This document shows positions 18,361 to 26,986 of a stretch of 64,000 bases of DNA, piece by piece (the stretch's first letter is position 1; each line of letters opens with the position of its first letter). The DNA is taken from positions 1 through 64,000 of the forward strand of contig CALVUX010000001.1 in NCBI GenBank assembly GCA_944363715.1, written 5' to 3'. The position numbers were made by a program, and so were the translations under genes. Source of the stretch: an uncultured Bacilli bacterium (GTDB taxonomy: Bacteria; Bacillota_I; Bacilli_A; RF39; UBA660). The notes under the pieces were generated by a model. The model searched no databases and was not told the DNA's origin. It worked only from the letters and a program-made list of their open reading frames with translations.

Positions 18361-19070
18361 ATACTATAAACATAATCTATTGGTCTTTTATAGCCGTTAA
18401 GTCTTTTAGATAAAACTTTCATCGCTCTATCTTTATTACTAGTTAAAGGAAATAATTTATTACTAATAACATAATCATACAAATTATTTTCTATAAGAAA
18501 GTCTAAATAATTATTTTTTAAACTTTCTTTTGTAATTTTACTAAACATAGCCATAATATTATTAATATTTAATTTTTCTATTTCCTTTTCACTATCTTTA
18601 AATTTGTAGTACCATCTATCTGGATCAATTAAGACTATATTGTCCTTAGTAAGAATTATATTTTCTCTTTTTAAATCATGAAGTCTAATTTTAAAAATAC
18701 TAATTTCTTTAATCAGTTTAAATATTTCTTCTAAATTATATAATAAATAATCAGTATATATTTCTAAAAAATCATCATATTTTTCTTCGTAATAAGTAAG
18801 TAAATAAGCATCTGTTATACTTTTATTTTCTTTATCTTTGTATAATGCCATTTTTATATCAACAAGATTATCACTTTTAATCTTCTTTAAATCTTCATAT
18901 ATATCAGTATTTAAAAGGCAATGGTCAAAGTCTATGCCTCTATTATATATTTTTATACATAAATCATCGTTATATTTGTAGACAGTTCCACATTTACCAT
19001 GACCGTTTTCTTTATTTAAAATGCTATTTGGAATAAAAATTTTGTTGTTATCTTTGGTGTAATATATCAT
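18351..19070 (-). CDS. Minimal eukaryotic-like protein kinase
   Basis: A 239-aa protein with a kinase fold: a glycine-rich stretch GHGKCGTVYKY (23-33), putative ATP-anchoring Lys K40 in LCIKIY, catalytic loop HDLKREN (131-137) and a metal-binding DPD at 149-151 where DFG is usual. The C-lobe after DPD is short, with no recognisable activation segment or APE. It is therefore a stripped-down Ser/Thr-kinase-like or small-molecule-kinase-like enzyme, with no membrane span and no PASTA domain. It is a single gene, monocistronic with its own terminator. The substrate is unknown. Confidence 0.75.
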   Translation of the reverse strand: MIYYTKDNNKIFIPNSILNKENGHGKCGTVYKYNDDLCIKIYNRGIDFDHCLLNTDIYEDLKKIKSDNLVDIKMALYKDKENKSITDAYLLTYYEEKYDDFLEIYTDYLLYNLEEIFKLIKEISIFKIRLHDLKRENIILTKDNIVLIDPDRWYYKFKDSEKEIEKLNINNIMAMFSKITKESLKNNYLDFLIENNLYDYVISNKLFPLTSNKDRAMKVLSKRLNGYKRPIDYVYSMKK

Positions 19071-19106
19071 ACTAATCCCTCTTTCTGCTATCTATTGTAT
19101 CACAAT

Positions 19107-20909
19107 TTATTCAACAGTAACAGACTTTGCTAAATTTTTAGGTTTATCAATATCAGTACCTTTAAATACTGCAGTATAATAGGCGATTAATTGATAAGGA
19201 ATAATAACTAATAAAGGTTTAATAAAATCACTTGTTTTAGGAATATTTATGATAGTAAAGGTATCATCCTTATAATTATCATCACATATTAAGTAAATAA
19301 CTGCTCCTCGTGCTAATACTTCTTTTAAATTACTAATAGTCTTAGCATTTAAACAAGAGTTAGTAGCACTTGCAATAACAGGAGTATTTTTCTTAATTAA
19401 AGAAATAGTACCATGTTTTAATTCTCCTGCTGCATATGATTCACTATGAATATAAGATATCTCTTTTAATTTTAAAGCGCCTTCCATACTAAGATAATAA
19501 TCAAGGCCTCTTCCTATATAGAAGATATCTTCTTCTTTATAGATGTTTTTTGCAATAGATAGATATGTATCTTTATCATTTAATAGAGGAGTGATTAGTT
19601 TCTCTATACTTTTAAATTCATCTATTACTTCTATTACTTTATCCCTACTTATTGTTTTATTCCTTAGTCCATGAGAAAGTACTAGAATAGAAAGAAGAGC
19701 AACTTGGGCCGTATAAGCTTTAGTAGATGCTACTGCTATCTCATTACCTGCTTTAGTATATAGACATGTATCTACTAAATAAGAAATAGTAGAGTTTTCT
19801 ACATTAATAATACCAAGAGTAGGGCAGTCTTTACTTTTAACTAATTTTAAAGCAGCGATAGTATCTGCAGTTTCCCCTGATTGTGAGATAAAGATAGTTA
19901 GTATATCTTTAGATAAAAAGTTATTTTGATATCTATATTCACTAGCTAAATAAACACTACATCTAGTATTAGTAACTTCTTCAAAAAGATATTTAGCATC
20001 TAAACCTGCATGATAAGCAGTACCACATCCTACAATAGATATTTCTTTATATTTAGTTAAATCAGGTAATGTCATTAAAGAGTCTATTCCTTCTTCTATA
20101 AAAGGTAATACTGTCTTTAAAATAGTAGTTTTTTGTTCCATAATCTCTTTTAACATATAATGTTTATAATGACCTTTAGAATTATCATTATCTTTTAAAT
20201 CAAGAGTATGTAATTCTTTATTTAATATTTCTCCCTTAATAGATTTAATTATAACTTCATTAAAACTAACTTTAGCATACTCAAAGTCATCTAAGATATA
20301 GTATTTATTAGTATATTTTAATATCGCTCTAATATCACTAGCGACTATATTAGTATTATCACTAATACCTATTACTAAAGGACTTTCTTTCTTTAAGACA
20401 TAAAGATTGTCTAAGTCATTATCAATAATCATTGTAATAGCATAACTACCAATAACTTTATCCATAAAAGCTTTAATAGTCTTATCTACATCATTAAACT
20501 TTTCATAATAGTAATTTAATAAAGCACATCCTACTTCTGTATCTGTACTAGATTTAAAAGAGTAGTTATTATCTTCTAACATATCTTTAATTTCTTTAAA
20601 GTTTTCTATTATACCATTATGAACAATAGTAACATGTTTAACTCTATGAGGATGAGCATTAATACTATTCGCTTTCCCATGAGTTGCCCATCTAGTATGA
20701 GCGATACCTATATTACTTTCATCACTTTTATTAAGTTTATTTTCAAGTTTACTTATTTTACCACTTGTTTTTACAATATTTATTTTATTATTTTTAAGGT
20801 ATGCGACTCCTGCTGAGTCATAACCTCTATATTCAAGATTTTTTAATCCCGTTATTAAAATAGGCAATATATTTCTATTTTTAGAAATTGCCCCAACAAT
20901 TCCACACAT
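19107..20909 (-). CDS. glmS: Glutamine-fructose-6-phosphate aminotransferase GlmS
   Basis: Makes glucosamine-6-phosphate from fructose-6-phosphate and glutamine, the first step of UDP-GlcNAc and cell-wall synthesis. The N-terminal glutaminase starts MCGIVGA with nucleophile Cys2 and has RWATHG and SDTEVG. Two SIS domains follow (SQSGETADT, ASTKAYTAQ), ending in NLAKSVTVE. At 600 aa it is full length. Expression is controlled by the glmS ribozyme in its leader, and the gene has a TTGACA promoter. This is the only cell-wall precursor gene in the window. Confidence 0.97.
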   Translation of the reverse strand: MCGIVGAISKNRNILPILITGLKNLEYRGYDSAGVAYLKNNKINIVKTSGKISKLENKLNKSDESNIGIAHTRWATHGKANSINAHPHRVKHVTIVHNGIIENFKEIKDMLEDNNYSFKSSTDTEVGCALLNYYYEKFNDVDKTIKAFMDKVIGSYAITMIIDNDLDNLYVLKKESPLVIGISDNTNIVASDIRAILKYTNKYYILDDFEYAKVSFNEVIIKSIKGEILNKELHTLDLKDNDNSKGHYKHYMLKEIMEQKTTILKTVLPFIEEGIDSLMTLPDLTKYKEISIVGCGTAYHAGLDAKYLFEEVTNTRCSVYLASEYRYQNNFLSKDILTIFISQSGETADTIAALKLVKSKDCPTLGIINVENSTISYLVDTCLYTKAGNEIAVASTKAYTAQVALLSILVLSHGLRNKTISRDKVIEVIDEFKSIEKLITPLLNDKDTYLSIAKNIYKEEDIFYIGRGLDYYLSMEGALKLKEISYIHSESYAAGELKHGTISLIKKNTPVIASATNSCLNAKTISNLKEVLARGAVIYLICDDNYKDDTFTIINIPKTSDFIKPLLVIIPYQLIAYYTAVFKGTDIDKPKNLAKSVTVE

Positions 20910-20939
20910 ATAAACTCCTTACTACTTTGATATATGTTT

Positions 20940-21052
20940 TGTTGTAATCTTTATTTTACTTTTTGTCATATATCTTACGACTAGTAGCCGTGGCAACATC
21001 CGCCGAATTTTCGATAGTTACCAACCTCGTCAACCAAACTGGTTCTGGCGCT
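20940..21052 (-). ncRNA. glmS self-cleaving ribozyme/riboswitch
   Basis: The minus strand carries the conserved core in order: AGCGCC (cleavage just 5' of the G at 21051), a P2 hairpin, TTGACGAGGTTGG, TATCGAAAATTCGGCGGATG, a GCCACGGC...CGTAAG arm and an A/G-rich 3' domain. This matches the glmS ribozyme, which uses glucosamine-6-phosphate as cofactor to cut its own mRNA and expose the downstream piece to decay. It sits 31 bp upstream of the glmS start. Confidence 0.93.
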
Positions 21053-21092
21053 AAAATAAGTTATTACCTCCATCTAACTTATCCTTAATAAT

Positions 21093-21122
21093 AGTTTATG
21101 TTAATTTTCATAAGTTTGTCAA
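21093..21122 (-). promoter_or_regulatory. glmS promoter
   Basis: On the minus strand a perfect TTGACA (21122-21117), an 18-bp spacer and TAAACT (21098-21093). Transcription would start about 35 nt upstream of the ribozyme cleavage site. Confidence 0.75.
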
Positions 21123-21139
21123 ATTACATATGTTAATAA

Positions 21140-21168
21140 TTGTAAAATAAAGGGAGCAATGCTATAAT
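21140..21168 (+). promoter_or_regulatory. tRNA-Arg promoter
   Basis: TTGTAA (21140-21145), a 17-bp spacer ending in ATGC, and TATAAT (21163-21168). It is divergent from the glmS promoter. Confidence 0.85.
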
Positions 21169-21176
21169 TTAGTTAT

Positions 21177-21253
21177 GTTCACGTAGCTCAGTAGGATAGA
21201 GCGTTTCCCTCCGAAGGAAAAGGTCGCAGGTTCGATTCCTGTCGTGGACGCCA
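21177..21253 (+). tRNA. tRNA-Arg (CCG)
   Basis: Acceptor GTTCACG pairs with CGTGGAC (one G-T), CCA is encoded. Anticodon stem TTTCC/GGAAA encloses loop CTCCGAA, giving anticodon CCG, which reads CGG, a codon that is rare in these AT-rich genes. Confidence 0.95.
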
Positions 21254-21267
21254 TTTAAGAGGTAATT

Positions 21268-21762
21268 ATGAAAATAGTAATTATAAATAAAAACGAGTTT
21301 TATAAATATAAAGATATTATTGATAGTATTCATCTAGAAAATGCCTATCCTTGTGGTTATTTAATAGATGATGACTATTTAACTAATGCTAATAAAATAG
21401 TATTAGCATTTATAAATAGCAGAGTAGTAGGTTATGCTTCTTTATCAAAAGAAGATATTACTCCAGATGAAGAATGTAAGTTTTATATTGAGTTATCACC
21501 TAATAATATAAAAATAAAACAAATTGCGATTACTAAAAGTTATCAAAATAAAGGTATTGGAACAACTTTAATAAATTTTATAAAGAAGTATGCTAAAGAT
21601 AATAGTATTGATTATATTTATCTATATTCATTTAGTTTAAATGATAAAGGTAAAAACTTTTATTTAAAGAATAATTTTGTTATTAGTGGAGTATGGAGTG
21701 CTCTAGAATATAAAGGTATTAAAAATCCTAAATCATATTTTTATTCATATAATGTCAAATAA
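21268..21762 (+). CDS. GNAT-family N-acetyltransferase
   Basis: A 164-aa GCN5-related acetyltransferase. The acetyl-CoA-binding segment IKQIAITKSYQNKGIGTTLI (about 93-112) contains the Q/RxxGxG-type loop QNKGIG, and a later NDKGKNFYLKNNF matches motif B. The substrate cannot be predicted; many such proteins modify small molecules or protein N-termini. It starts 14 bp after the tRNA-Arg CCA with SD AGAGGT. There is no terminator in between, so tRNA and mRNA probably share a transcript. The gene ends in a bidirectional hairpin. Confidence 0.8.
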   Translation: MKIVIINKNEFYKYKDIIDSIHLENAYPCGYLIDDDYLTNANKIVLAFINSRVVGYASLSKEDITPDEECKFYIELSPNNIKIKQIAITKSYQNKGIGTTLINFIKKYAKDNSIDYIYLYSFSLNDKGKNFYLKNNFVISGVWSALEYKGIKNPKSYFYSYNVK

Positions 21763-21786
21763 AAAGAAGCATTTCGCTTCTTTTCT
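21762..21786. terminator. Bidirectional terminator
   Basis: Stem AAAAGAAGC/GCTTCTTTT with loop ATTTC between the GNAT gene and the convergent lipid-face gene. Useful in both directions. Confidence 0.85.
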
Positions 21787-21787
21787 T

Positions 21788-23071
21788 TTACATTGCAATA
21801 CCCATGAAGTTATATAAGATAGTCATTAAGTTTGTTTGAATTGTTGTAATATCAGTTTCTGTTAAACTATTTATATCAATGTTATTTGTAGGATTAATAT
21901 TAGAAAAATCTGCAACTCCATCTGTTACTGTTTTAGTATCAGTTACAGTTAAGACATCAATATTACTTCCATAACTTGATATAGCCATATTAAATGTAGT
22001 TGTTATAATATTATTTTCTGTACTACTAGTTAAATTAGCATTTACTAAAACTCCTGTAGATGCATCACCTATACTAAGACTAATATTATTATCATTAATA
22101 GAAACAGTACCAATACTAGTATTATCACTACTTAAATTAATAGTTGTAGTTCCATTACTTTCTTCTATAACTGCTTTTAAACTCTCAGTATTTCCTTCTT
22201 TAATAACAAAGCTTTTTTCCTTTCCATTATTAAATTCTATACTATAATTACCATCATTATCATTTAAACCAAATTCATAAGTTACAATGTCATCTTTCTC
22301 TAGATAAATACTATAGTATAAATAACTATTATTATCAGATGAACTACTAGATGTAGTTGTATCTAACTCATCTAAACTATTACCAAGTATCTCTTTAGCT
22401 TTCTTATCTTTCTTTAAGTCATTAACTATATTTTTACTAATTTCATTAAGTCTTTCTTCATTAAGTTCTAAACTTATTTTTTTCTTACCATCTTGATTTG
22501 TTACTTTAATATCATCAGTAGTAATATTATTACCAAGACTTTCTATTATCTTATCATAAATATAGTTAACATCATCCACTGCTTGATTACTTTCTTCTAA
22601 ATAAGTAAAGATATCACTATTTTCAATAACAATATACTTATCAAAGATATTCCTTAGAAATACATAACTAATATCTTCAGCTTGATAAAAGTTAATACCT
22701 AATAGTTCAGTTGCATTTAATAATAATGAACCATCCATATACATTCTTTTAGATTCAGTATCAAGACGGTACTCATAGTTAAAAGTACTATTATTTAAGT
22801 TACCAATAACAACATCAGTTCCATCTTCACTATTTCCTAACATAGGATTAATATTAAATCTAGTAGATCCCGTTACAGTTTGGGTAATTTTAGTATTTGT
22901 AGTATTTTTATCAAGATTAAGTGTCTCAGTCAAAGCTGTCTTTAGTTCATTAAACGATGTTACAATTCTATTCTTATTAGAATAGTTTTGATATAGCAAA
23001 ATACCTCCTGCCACTAATAGTCCTATCGCTACAATGATTACTATTGTAACAATAATTTTTTTCTTCTTCAT
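21788..23071 (-). CDS. Unknown membrane-anchored extracellular protein
   Basis: A 427-aa protein with a Lys-rich start (MKKKKI) and one TM helix (about 6-28), then a long Ser/Thr/Asn-rich extracellular region with beta-strand periodicity and a Ser run (SSSSS). No catalytic motif is seen. The low-complexity composition suggests a cell-envelope protein; some Firmicute DUF6583-like proteins look similar, but I cannot confirm that family. The start at 23071 is preferred (SD AAGGAGTGAA); an earlier in-frame start overlaps the SD. It is divergent from the sortase gene 147 bp away. Confidence 0.6.
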   Translation of the reverse strand: MKKKKIIVTIVIIVAIGLLVAGGILLYQNYSNKNRIVTSFNELKTALTETLNLDKNTTNTKITQTVTGSTRFNINPMLGNSEDGTDVVIGNLNNSTFNYEYRLDTESKRMYMDGSLLLNATELLGINFYQAEDISYVFLRNIFDKYIVIENSDIFTYLEESNQAVDDVNYIYDKIIESLGNNITTDDIKVTNQDGKKKISLELNEERLNEISKNIVNDLKKDKKAKEILGNSLDELDTTTSSSSSDNNSYLYYSIYLEKDDIVTYEFGLNDNDGNYSIEFNNGKEKSFVIKEGNTESLKAVIEESNGTTTINLSSDNTSIGTVSINDNNISLSIGDASTGVLVNANLTSSTENNIITTTFNMAISSYGSNIDVLTVTDTKTVTDGVADFSNINPTNNIDINSLTETDITTIQTNLMTILYNFMGIAM

Positions 23072-23217
23072 AAATTCACTCCTTACCAATATTATTATAA
23101 GTAAATTATATCTTAAAAATTTATTTAATTAAAGCGAATAATAAAAAAACTTAAACTTTTACATAATATGACATATTTTATCTAATAATAATAGTGAACT
23201 TTAATGGAGGTGATTAA

Positions 23218-23913
23218 GTGAAGAAAAGAAAATGGTCTTTAGTTTTTATAATTAGTAGCATTATTATCATGATACTAATTTATAATATTACTAGTTATTA
23301 CTATAGTTATAAAAAAGATTTAGAATTTAAAGAAAAAATAGCAGAATACGATTTTGATAAGTTAAAAAAAATGAACTCTGATATAGTTGGCTATATAGAA
23401 GTAGATAATACTAATATTAGTTATCCAGTTGTAAAGAGTAGTGATAATAGTTATTACTTAAACCACTCTTATACAAAAGAAAAAAATAATATAGGTTCTA
23501 TTTTCTTAGATTATCGTAACGACTTAGATAATTTATCAAAGAATAATATTATTTATGGTCATGGTAGACTTGATAATACTATGTTTGGTAGTTTAAATAA
23601 TCTATTAGATAGTAATAACCTAGATAGTAAAGAAAGTTATTATATAACGCTTTCTACTCCTAATAGTATAATGACATTTAAAATATTTAGTGTTTATACT
23701 ATACCTAAAGAAGGTTATTATATTAAGACATATTTTAGTAGTAATAAGTATTTTAAAGAGTTTTTAGAAACTATTATGAAAAGAAGTATTTATAATTTTA
23801 ATACAGATGTAAATACAAATGATAAAATACTAACACTTTCTACTTGTAAAGATAATTTTGGTAAAAGGGTAGTGGTGCATGCTAAACTCTTAAAAAAAGA
23901 AGAAACTAGCTAG
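23218..23913 (+). CDS. Class B-like sortase
   Basis: A 231-aa cysteine transpeptidase that cleaves a sorting motif in exported proteins and couples them to the cell wall. An N-terminal TM anchor (about 8-22) is followed by the sortase barrel. The triad is H115 in IIYGHGR, C210 in TLSTC and R217 in KRVVVHAK. The layout, including the MFGSL segment and TLSTC, is that of class B. GTG 23218 has a near-perfect SD GGAGGTGATT. The neighbouring convergent gene encodes a likely substrate ending in an NPETSD motif. Confidence 0.9.
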   Translation: MKKRKWSLVFIISSIIIMILIYNITSYYYSYKKDLEFKEKIAEYDFDKLKKMNSDIVGYIEVDNTNISYPVVKSSDNSYYLNHSYTKEKNNIGSIFLDYRNDLDNLSKNNIIYGHGRLDNTMFGSLNNLLDSNNLDSKESYYITLSTPNSIMTFKIFSVYTIPKEGYYIKTYFSSNKYFKEFLETIMKRSIYNFNTDVNTNDKILTLSTCKDNFGKRVVVHAKLLKKEETS

Positions 23914-23919
23914 TTTCTC

Positions 23920-24669
23920 TTATTCTTTATTTAGAATTTTATTGAAAGCATAACTTGATAAAATAACAAAGATAGATAAAAAGAATATATTTAACAATAA
24001 TGAGTCACTTGTCTCTGGGTTTTCAATAGATTCTTCTAATTCATTAATTTCATCAAGAGTTAGTTCTTCTCCAGAATTTAGTTCAAATTCTGTATTACCT
24101 ATTTCTATAACAGCACCATCTGTATCAGCAGGTACCCATATTGTTGGTTTATCAGCACTTTCTGTTGTATTAATGATTTCAGCATTATCAGTTATTGTTA
24201 GAATAGGAGCTTCTGTAACTCCACTACCTTTACCAAGTTCAATACCACCAAAACCATTACCAGATACATCTATTTTACCTACAAATGTAGCATGTCCACC
24301 ATTTATAAGAAGTCCTGCATTACCACCAGTTAGTTTAATATTTTTTAAAGTAACATTGCTCTTATAAATCTGTAATACATAAATTCCTCCCCATACAGTA
24401 TTATCACTACTACTGCTAGAGCCAAACTTTCCTACATACTTAATTGTTTTATTATTACCATCAATAGTAACATCTCTCATTATATTAATCTTTTCAGTTG
24501 TTTCTATATTACTACCAAGAATAATGGTTGATATATTACTATCATTTAAAGCTTCTTTTAGTTCAGCCTGGTTATTAACAGTTTTACTAGTTGTGGCATT
24601 AACGTTTAGAGTAGCACTTAGTGTAATAGTTAAAACAAATAGTAATAGAATTTTACTGATTCTTTTCAT
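23920..24669 (-). CDS. Sortase-anchored surface protein with beta-helix repeats
   Basis: A 249-aa secreted protein with a signal peptide (MKRISKILLLFVLTITLSA, cleavage about residue 27) and a pectate-lyase-like beta-helix body (residues 30-190, repeated strand motifs such as VTIDGNNKTI, VTLKNIKLTGG and GKIDVSGNGF). A Glu-rich stalk and a C-terminal sorting signal follow: NPETSD (about 217-222), a hydrophobic span, and a Lys/Glu tail. Wall anchoring by the adjacent sortase is a strong inference. Start 24669 has SD GGAGG; an upstream in-frame start lies inside the SD region. Confidence 0.8.
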   Translation of the reverse strand: MKRISKILLLFVLTITLSATLNVNATTSKTVNNQAELKEALNDSNISTIILGSNIETTEKINIMRDVTIDGNNKTIKYVGKFGSSSSSDNTVWGGIYVLQIYKSNVTLKNIKLTGGNAGLLINGGHATFVGKIDVSGNGFGGIELGKGSGVTEAPILTITDNAEIINTTESADKPTIWVPADTDGAVIEIGNTEFELNSGEELTLDEINELEESIENPETSDSLLLNIFFLSIFVILSSYAFNKILNKE

Positions 24670-24704
24670 TATTTTCCTCCTTTCCACTATTAGTCTTTGT
24701 TATC

Positions 24705-24734
24705 TTAATAGAAAATATGCAAGAAATTTGTCAA
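24705..24734 (-). promoter_or_regulatory. Promoter of the surface-protein gene
   Basis: On the minus strand TTGACA (24734-24729), an 18-bp spacer and TATTAA (24710-24705), about 36 bp upstream of the start. It lies downstream of the 24751-24780 hairpin. Confidence 0.65.
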
Positions 24735-24750
24735 ATTATAGATGTAATTT

Positions 24751-24780
24751 TTGGAAAAAGAAAAGAGCTTGTAGCTCTTT
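24751..24780 (-). terminator. Intrinsic terminator, minus strand
   Basis: Stem AAAGAGCT/AGCTCTTT (24773-24780, 24762-24769) followed by TTCTTTTTCC on the minus strand. It ends a transcript from 24780-24928 that has no recognised gene. Confidence 0.75.
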
Positions 24781-24850
24781 AGACCAGTAGTAAGACTTCC
24801 TGGTGTTGTACATATTATTTATGTACATTATTATAATAACCAGTATCTTC
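24781..24850 (-). ncRNA. Possible small structured RNA
   Basis: Upstream of the terminator the minus strand carries three alternating elements CTGGT (24843-24839), ACCAGG (24804-24799) and CTGGT (24787-24783), with a TGTACAT/ATGTACA hairpin in between. The middle element can pair with either flank. This is riboswitch-like or an sRNA, but no promoter is convincing and no known class is recognised. Confidence 0.3.
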
Positions 24851-24928
24851 TTAATTATTCATATATTTTTTTAAAAATTTAAGTTATAATTAATTTAATA
24901 AGTTTAAAGTAATTATGGGAGGTTTGTT

Positions 24929-25552
24929 ATGAAGAAATTATTAATTACTGATGAAGATATAAAAGAATATGCAAATAGGAATAAAGAAAAATGGATTAGG
25001 GAAAAGAAAGAAAGAGATGCTAAATTAAAAAGTATATTTTCTAGTTATGATTATATGAATTGGCTTAATAGCTTTACTGCTAATACCAAAGGCTTTTCCG
25101 ATGAAGATTTTCTATATTTTCCTGAAAAAATTTCTAAAGAAGATTTAGATAAAGTAAATAATTTAGGACTATTCTTTGAAGGGATAGAGAAATATGCAGA
25201 TAAGAATTATATTTATCCAACTATGTATGAGTATCAATCATATTATGGTATAAAAGATAATACTAATGAAGTTTACTATAAAATAGGTGTTATAGAAGGT
25301 CAAGGAGGTTCATTTTTCTGTGAGAGAGTAGAAGATACCAGTGAACTAGATTTTATAGATTTTAATGATATTATGGATGATAAAGTTAGAGATAATGTGA
25401 AGAAAATAGAAACTGATTTAGACAATATGTCGAACTTAATTAGTTTTATACATGAAAAGGGTGTTCCACTTGAAGCGATTAAAGAGACTTTTGATAAAAC
25501 TATTAGTGAGATAGAATTATCTAAAGAAAAGGGAAAAGAGTATAAAAAGTAA
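24929..25552 (+). CDS. Unknown 207-aa protein
   Basis: I do not recognise a family. It is acidic and soluble-looking, with a Lys/Glu helix (about 10-35), an aromatic-rich centre (about 60-120, including SDEDFLYFPEK and YIYPTMYEYQSYYG) and a terminal helical stretch with Glu/Lys (about 150-205). No signal peptide or membrane span is present. It has a strong SD (GGGAGG) and its own hairpin terminator, so it is expressed as a single-gene unit. Confidence 0.6.
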   Translation: MKKLLITDEDIKEYANRNKEKWIREKKERDAKLKSIFSSYDYMNWLNSFTANTKGFSDEDFLYFPEKISKEDLDKVNNLGLFFEGIEKYADKNYIYPTMYEYQSYYGIKDNTNEVYYKIGVIEGQGGSFFCERVEDTSELDFIDFNDIMDDKVRDNVKKIETDLDNMSNLISFIHEKGVPLEAIKETFDKTISEIELSKEKGKEYKK

Positions 25553-25555
25553 GAA

Positions 25556-25594
25556 GAAAACTACTATCAAATTAATTGAAAGTAGTTTTCTTTT
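25556..25594. terminator. Bidirectional terminator
   Basis: Stem GAAAACTACT/AGTAGTTTTC (25556-25565, 25581-25590), then TTTT. It separates convergent genes. Confidence 0.8.
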
Positions 25595-25595
25595 A

Positions 25596-26045
25596 TTAGA
25601 TATTGGTCATGTAACTAGTAAATATTTTTCTTTTAACTTTATCATTAACAGTCTCTTTAATACTAAATTCTTTTAATAATTTTTTTTGAATAAAAGAAAT
25701 ACAGTCTTTATATTTGGGTTTTATTTCTTTTGTGCCAGCACATAAATACCAAATGTATTTAATACACCAATTAATATCTACATTAAATCCATCTCTAGCA
25801 TCTGCTATTAAAAGACTCAAATAATTAGCCATTGCTTCTATAGCTTCCTCATCATTTATTCTTAGTCTTAAGACATCATACACTGTATTAAATATTCTAT
25901 TAAAGTCATCTTTACTAATATTTTTTTCATAATTTAATTCAAAACTTTTTTCATCATAATATTGATAGAGATTCTCTAACAATGAATCATCTAATTTTCT
26001 TTCTTCGTTTGTTTTGCTTAATAGTTTATATACTACTATATTCAT
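25596..26045 (-). CDS. Unknown 149-aa protein
   Basis: No family recognised. It is all-helical in appearance and acidic, with NDEEAIEAMANYLSLLIADARDG in the middle (quoted only in part as a helix-rich region) and a Trp/Cys-containing stretch INWCIKYIWYLCAG (about 96-110). Its start overlaps the end of the upstream DUF1835-like gene by 20 bp, so the two are translationally coupled and probably act together. Confidence 0.6.
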   Translation of the reverse strand: MNIVVYKLLSKTNEERKLDDSLLENLYQYYDEKSFELNYEKNISKDDFNRIFNTVYDVLRLRINDEEAIEAMANYLSLLIADARDGFNVDINWCIKYIWYLCAGTKEIKPKYKDCISFIQKKLLKEFSIKETVNDKVKRKIFTSYMTNI

Positions 26046-26802
26046 AATCGCTCTCCTTTATTTTATCACTTAAGTCAATTGCATCTACAAAGTGCCTTGT
26101 TCCTTGTTTAATTATTTTTATTTTATTCAAGTCAATTAATTGATCTATTAAAGTTAAATAGACTAAATCACTTGCATCATTGAGGATTTCTTTTCCCATA
26201 CATTCTGCAATTAAGATTGATATTTTACAAGGTGCTCTTTCTTTTAAAATATTTAAAATGATATCATAGTAGTCAGAATATTTTTTGTTTTTAACTTCAC
26301 CATTTTCTAATTTCCTTAATTCACTATTAATTTCAACTAAGTCGTTCCACTCTTTAGCATAAGCTATAATTTCACCTTTATACAAAGTTTTTTCATATTT
26401 TAGTACATCATTAACTTTTCTATAATCTAAAGCACTAATACTACATAAAAATTCATTATAATCATTAGCAAAGACAACATTAATTTTATTTATTTTATCT
26501 TTTAAAAAGTTACATAGAAATAGTAAAAGCATATATTCATCATCATTATTCTTAGAAGACCAGATTCTAATTATTGTATCATTTGTAATATTATTTGATA
26601 TTTCATTTAACGATTTAGTATAATCATAATTGTTATCTTGATAAAATTTTCTTAAAAAATCAATACGATTCTTTTTTAGATCTCCTATTGATAGACTCAT
26701 TCCAAGTGGAAAAATTATATAGTCTTTTATGTTATTGCTTTCGTAATAATGTTTTAAACAGCCACAAGCTGAAAAGTTTTCACAAATATCAATTATTTTC
26801 AT
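26026..26802 (-). CDS. DUF1835/DUF3658-like protein
   Basis: A 258-aa protein. The N-terminal half begins with a strand, then NFSACGCLKHYYESNN and PLGMSLSIGDLKKNR, matching the DUF1835 pattern (H-GDS-GSLK..., D-LSIGPI). The C-terminal half has EWNDLVEINSELRKLENGE and a helical end as in DUF3658. Proteins of this family are often encoded in accessory regions and their biochemistry is unknown to me. The DUF assignment is by eye and needs a profile check. Its SD is weak (AGGCAG). It is first in a two-gene operon. Confidence 0.55.
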   Translation of the reverse strand: MKIIDICENFSACGCLKHYYESNNIKDYIIFPLGMSLSIGDLKKNRIDFLRKFYQDNNYDYTKSLNEISNNITNDTIIRIWSSKNNDDEYMLLLFLCNFLKDKINKINVVFANDYNEFLCSISALDYRKVNDVLKYEKTLYKGEIIAYAKEWNDLVEINSELRKLENGEVKNKKYSDYYDIILNILKERAPCKISILIAECMGKEILNDASDLVYLTLIDQLIDLNKIKIIKQGTRHFVDAIDLSDKIKESDYEYSSI

Positions 26803-26986
26803 TTTATTTCACTGCCTTTTTGATTAATATAATTATATCAAACTTTAAAGCATATTAAAACTTAATTTTATTCTGGCAAATAAATCATAATGTTTCATGG
26901 ATGAATAGCGAAAACGAATTATTAAACAAAATATACTTTAGCACTTTCTATGATTGTTGTATAAAATAATTATAGGAGGTGCTTTT

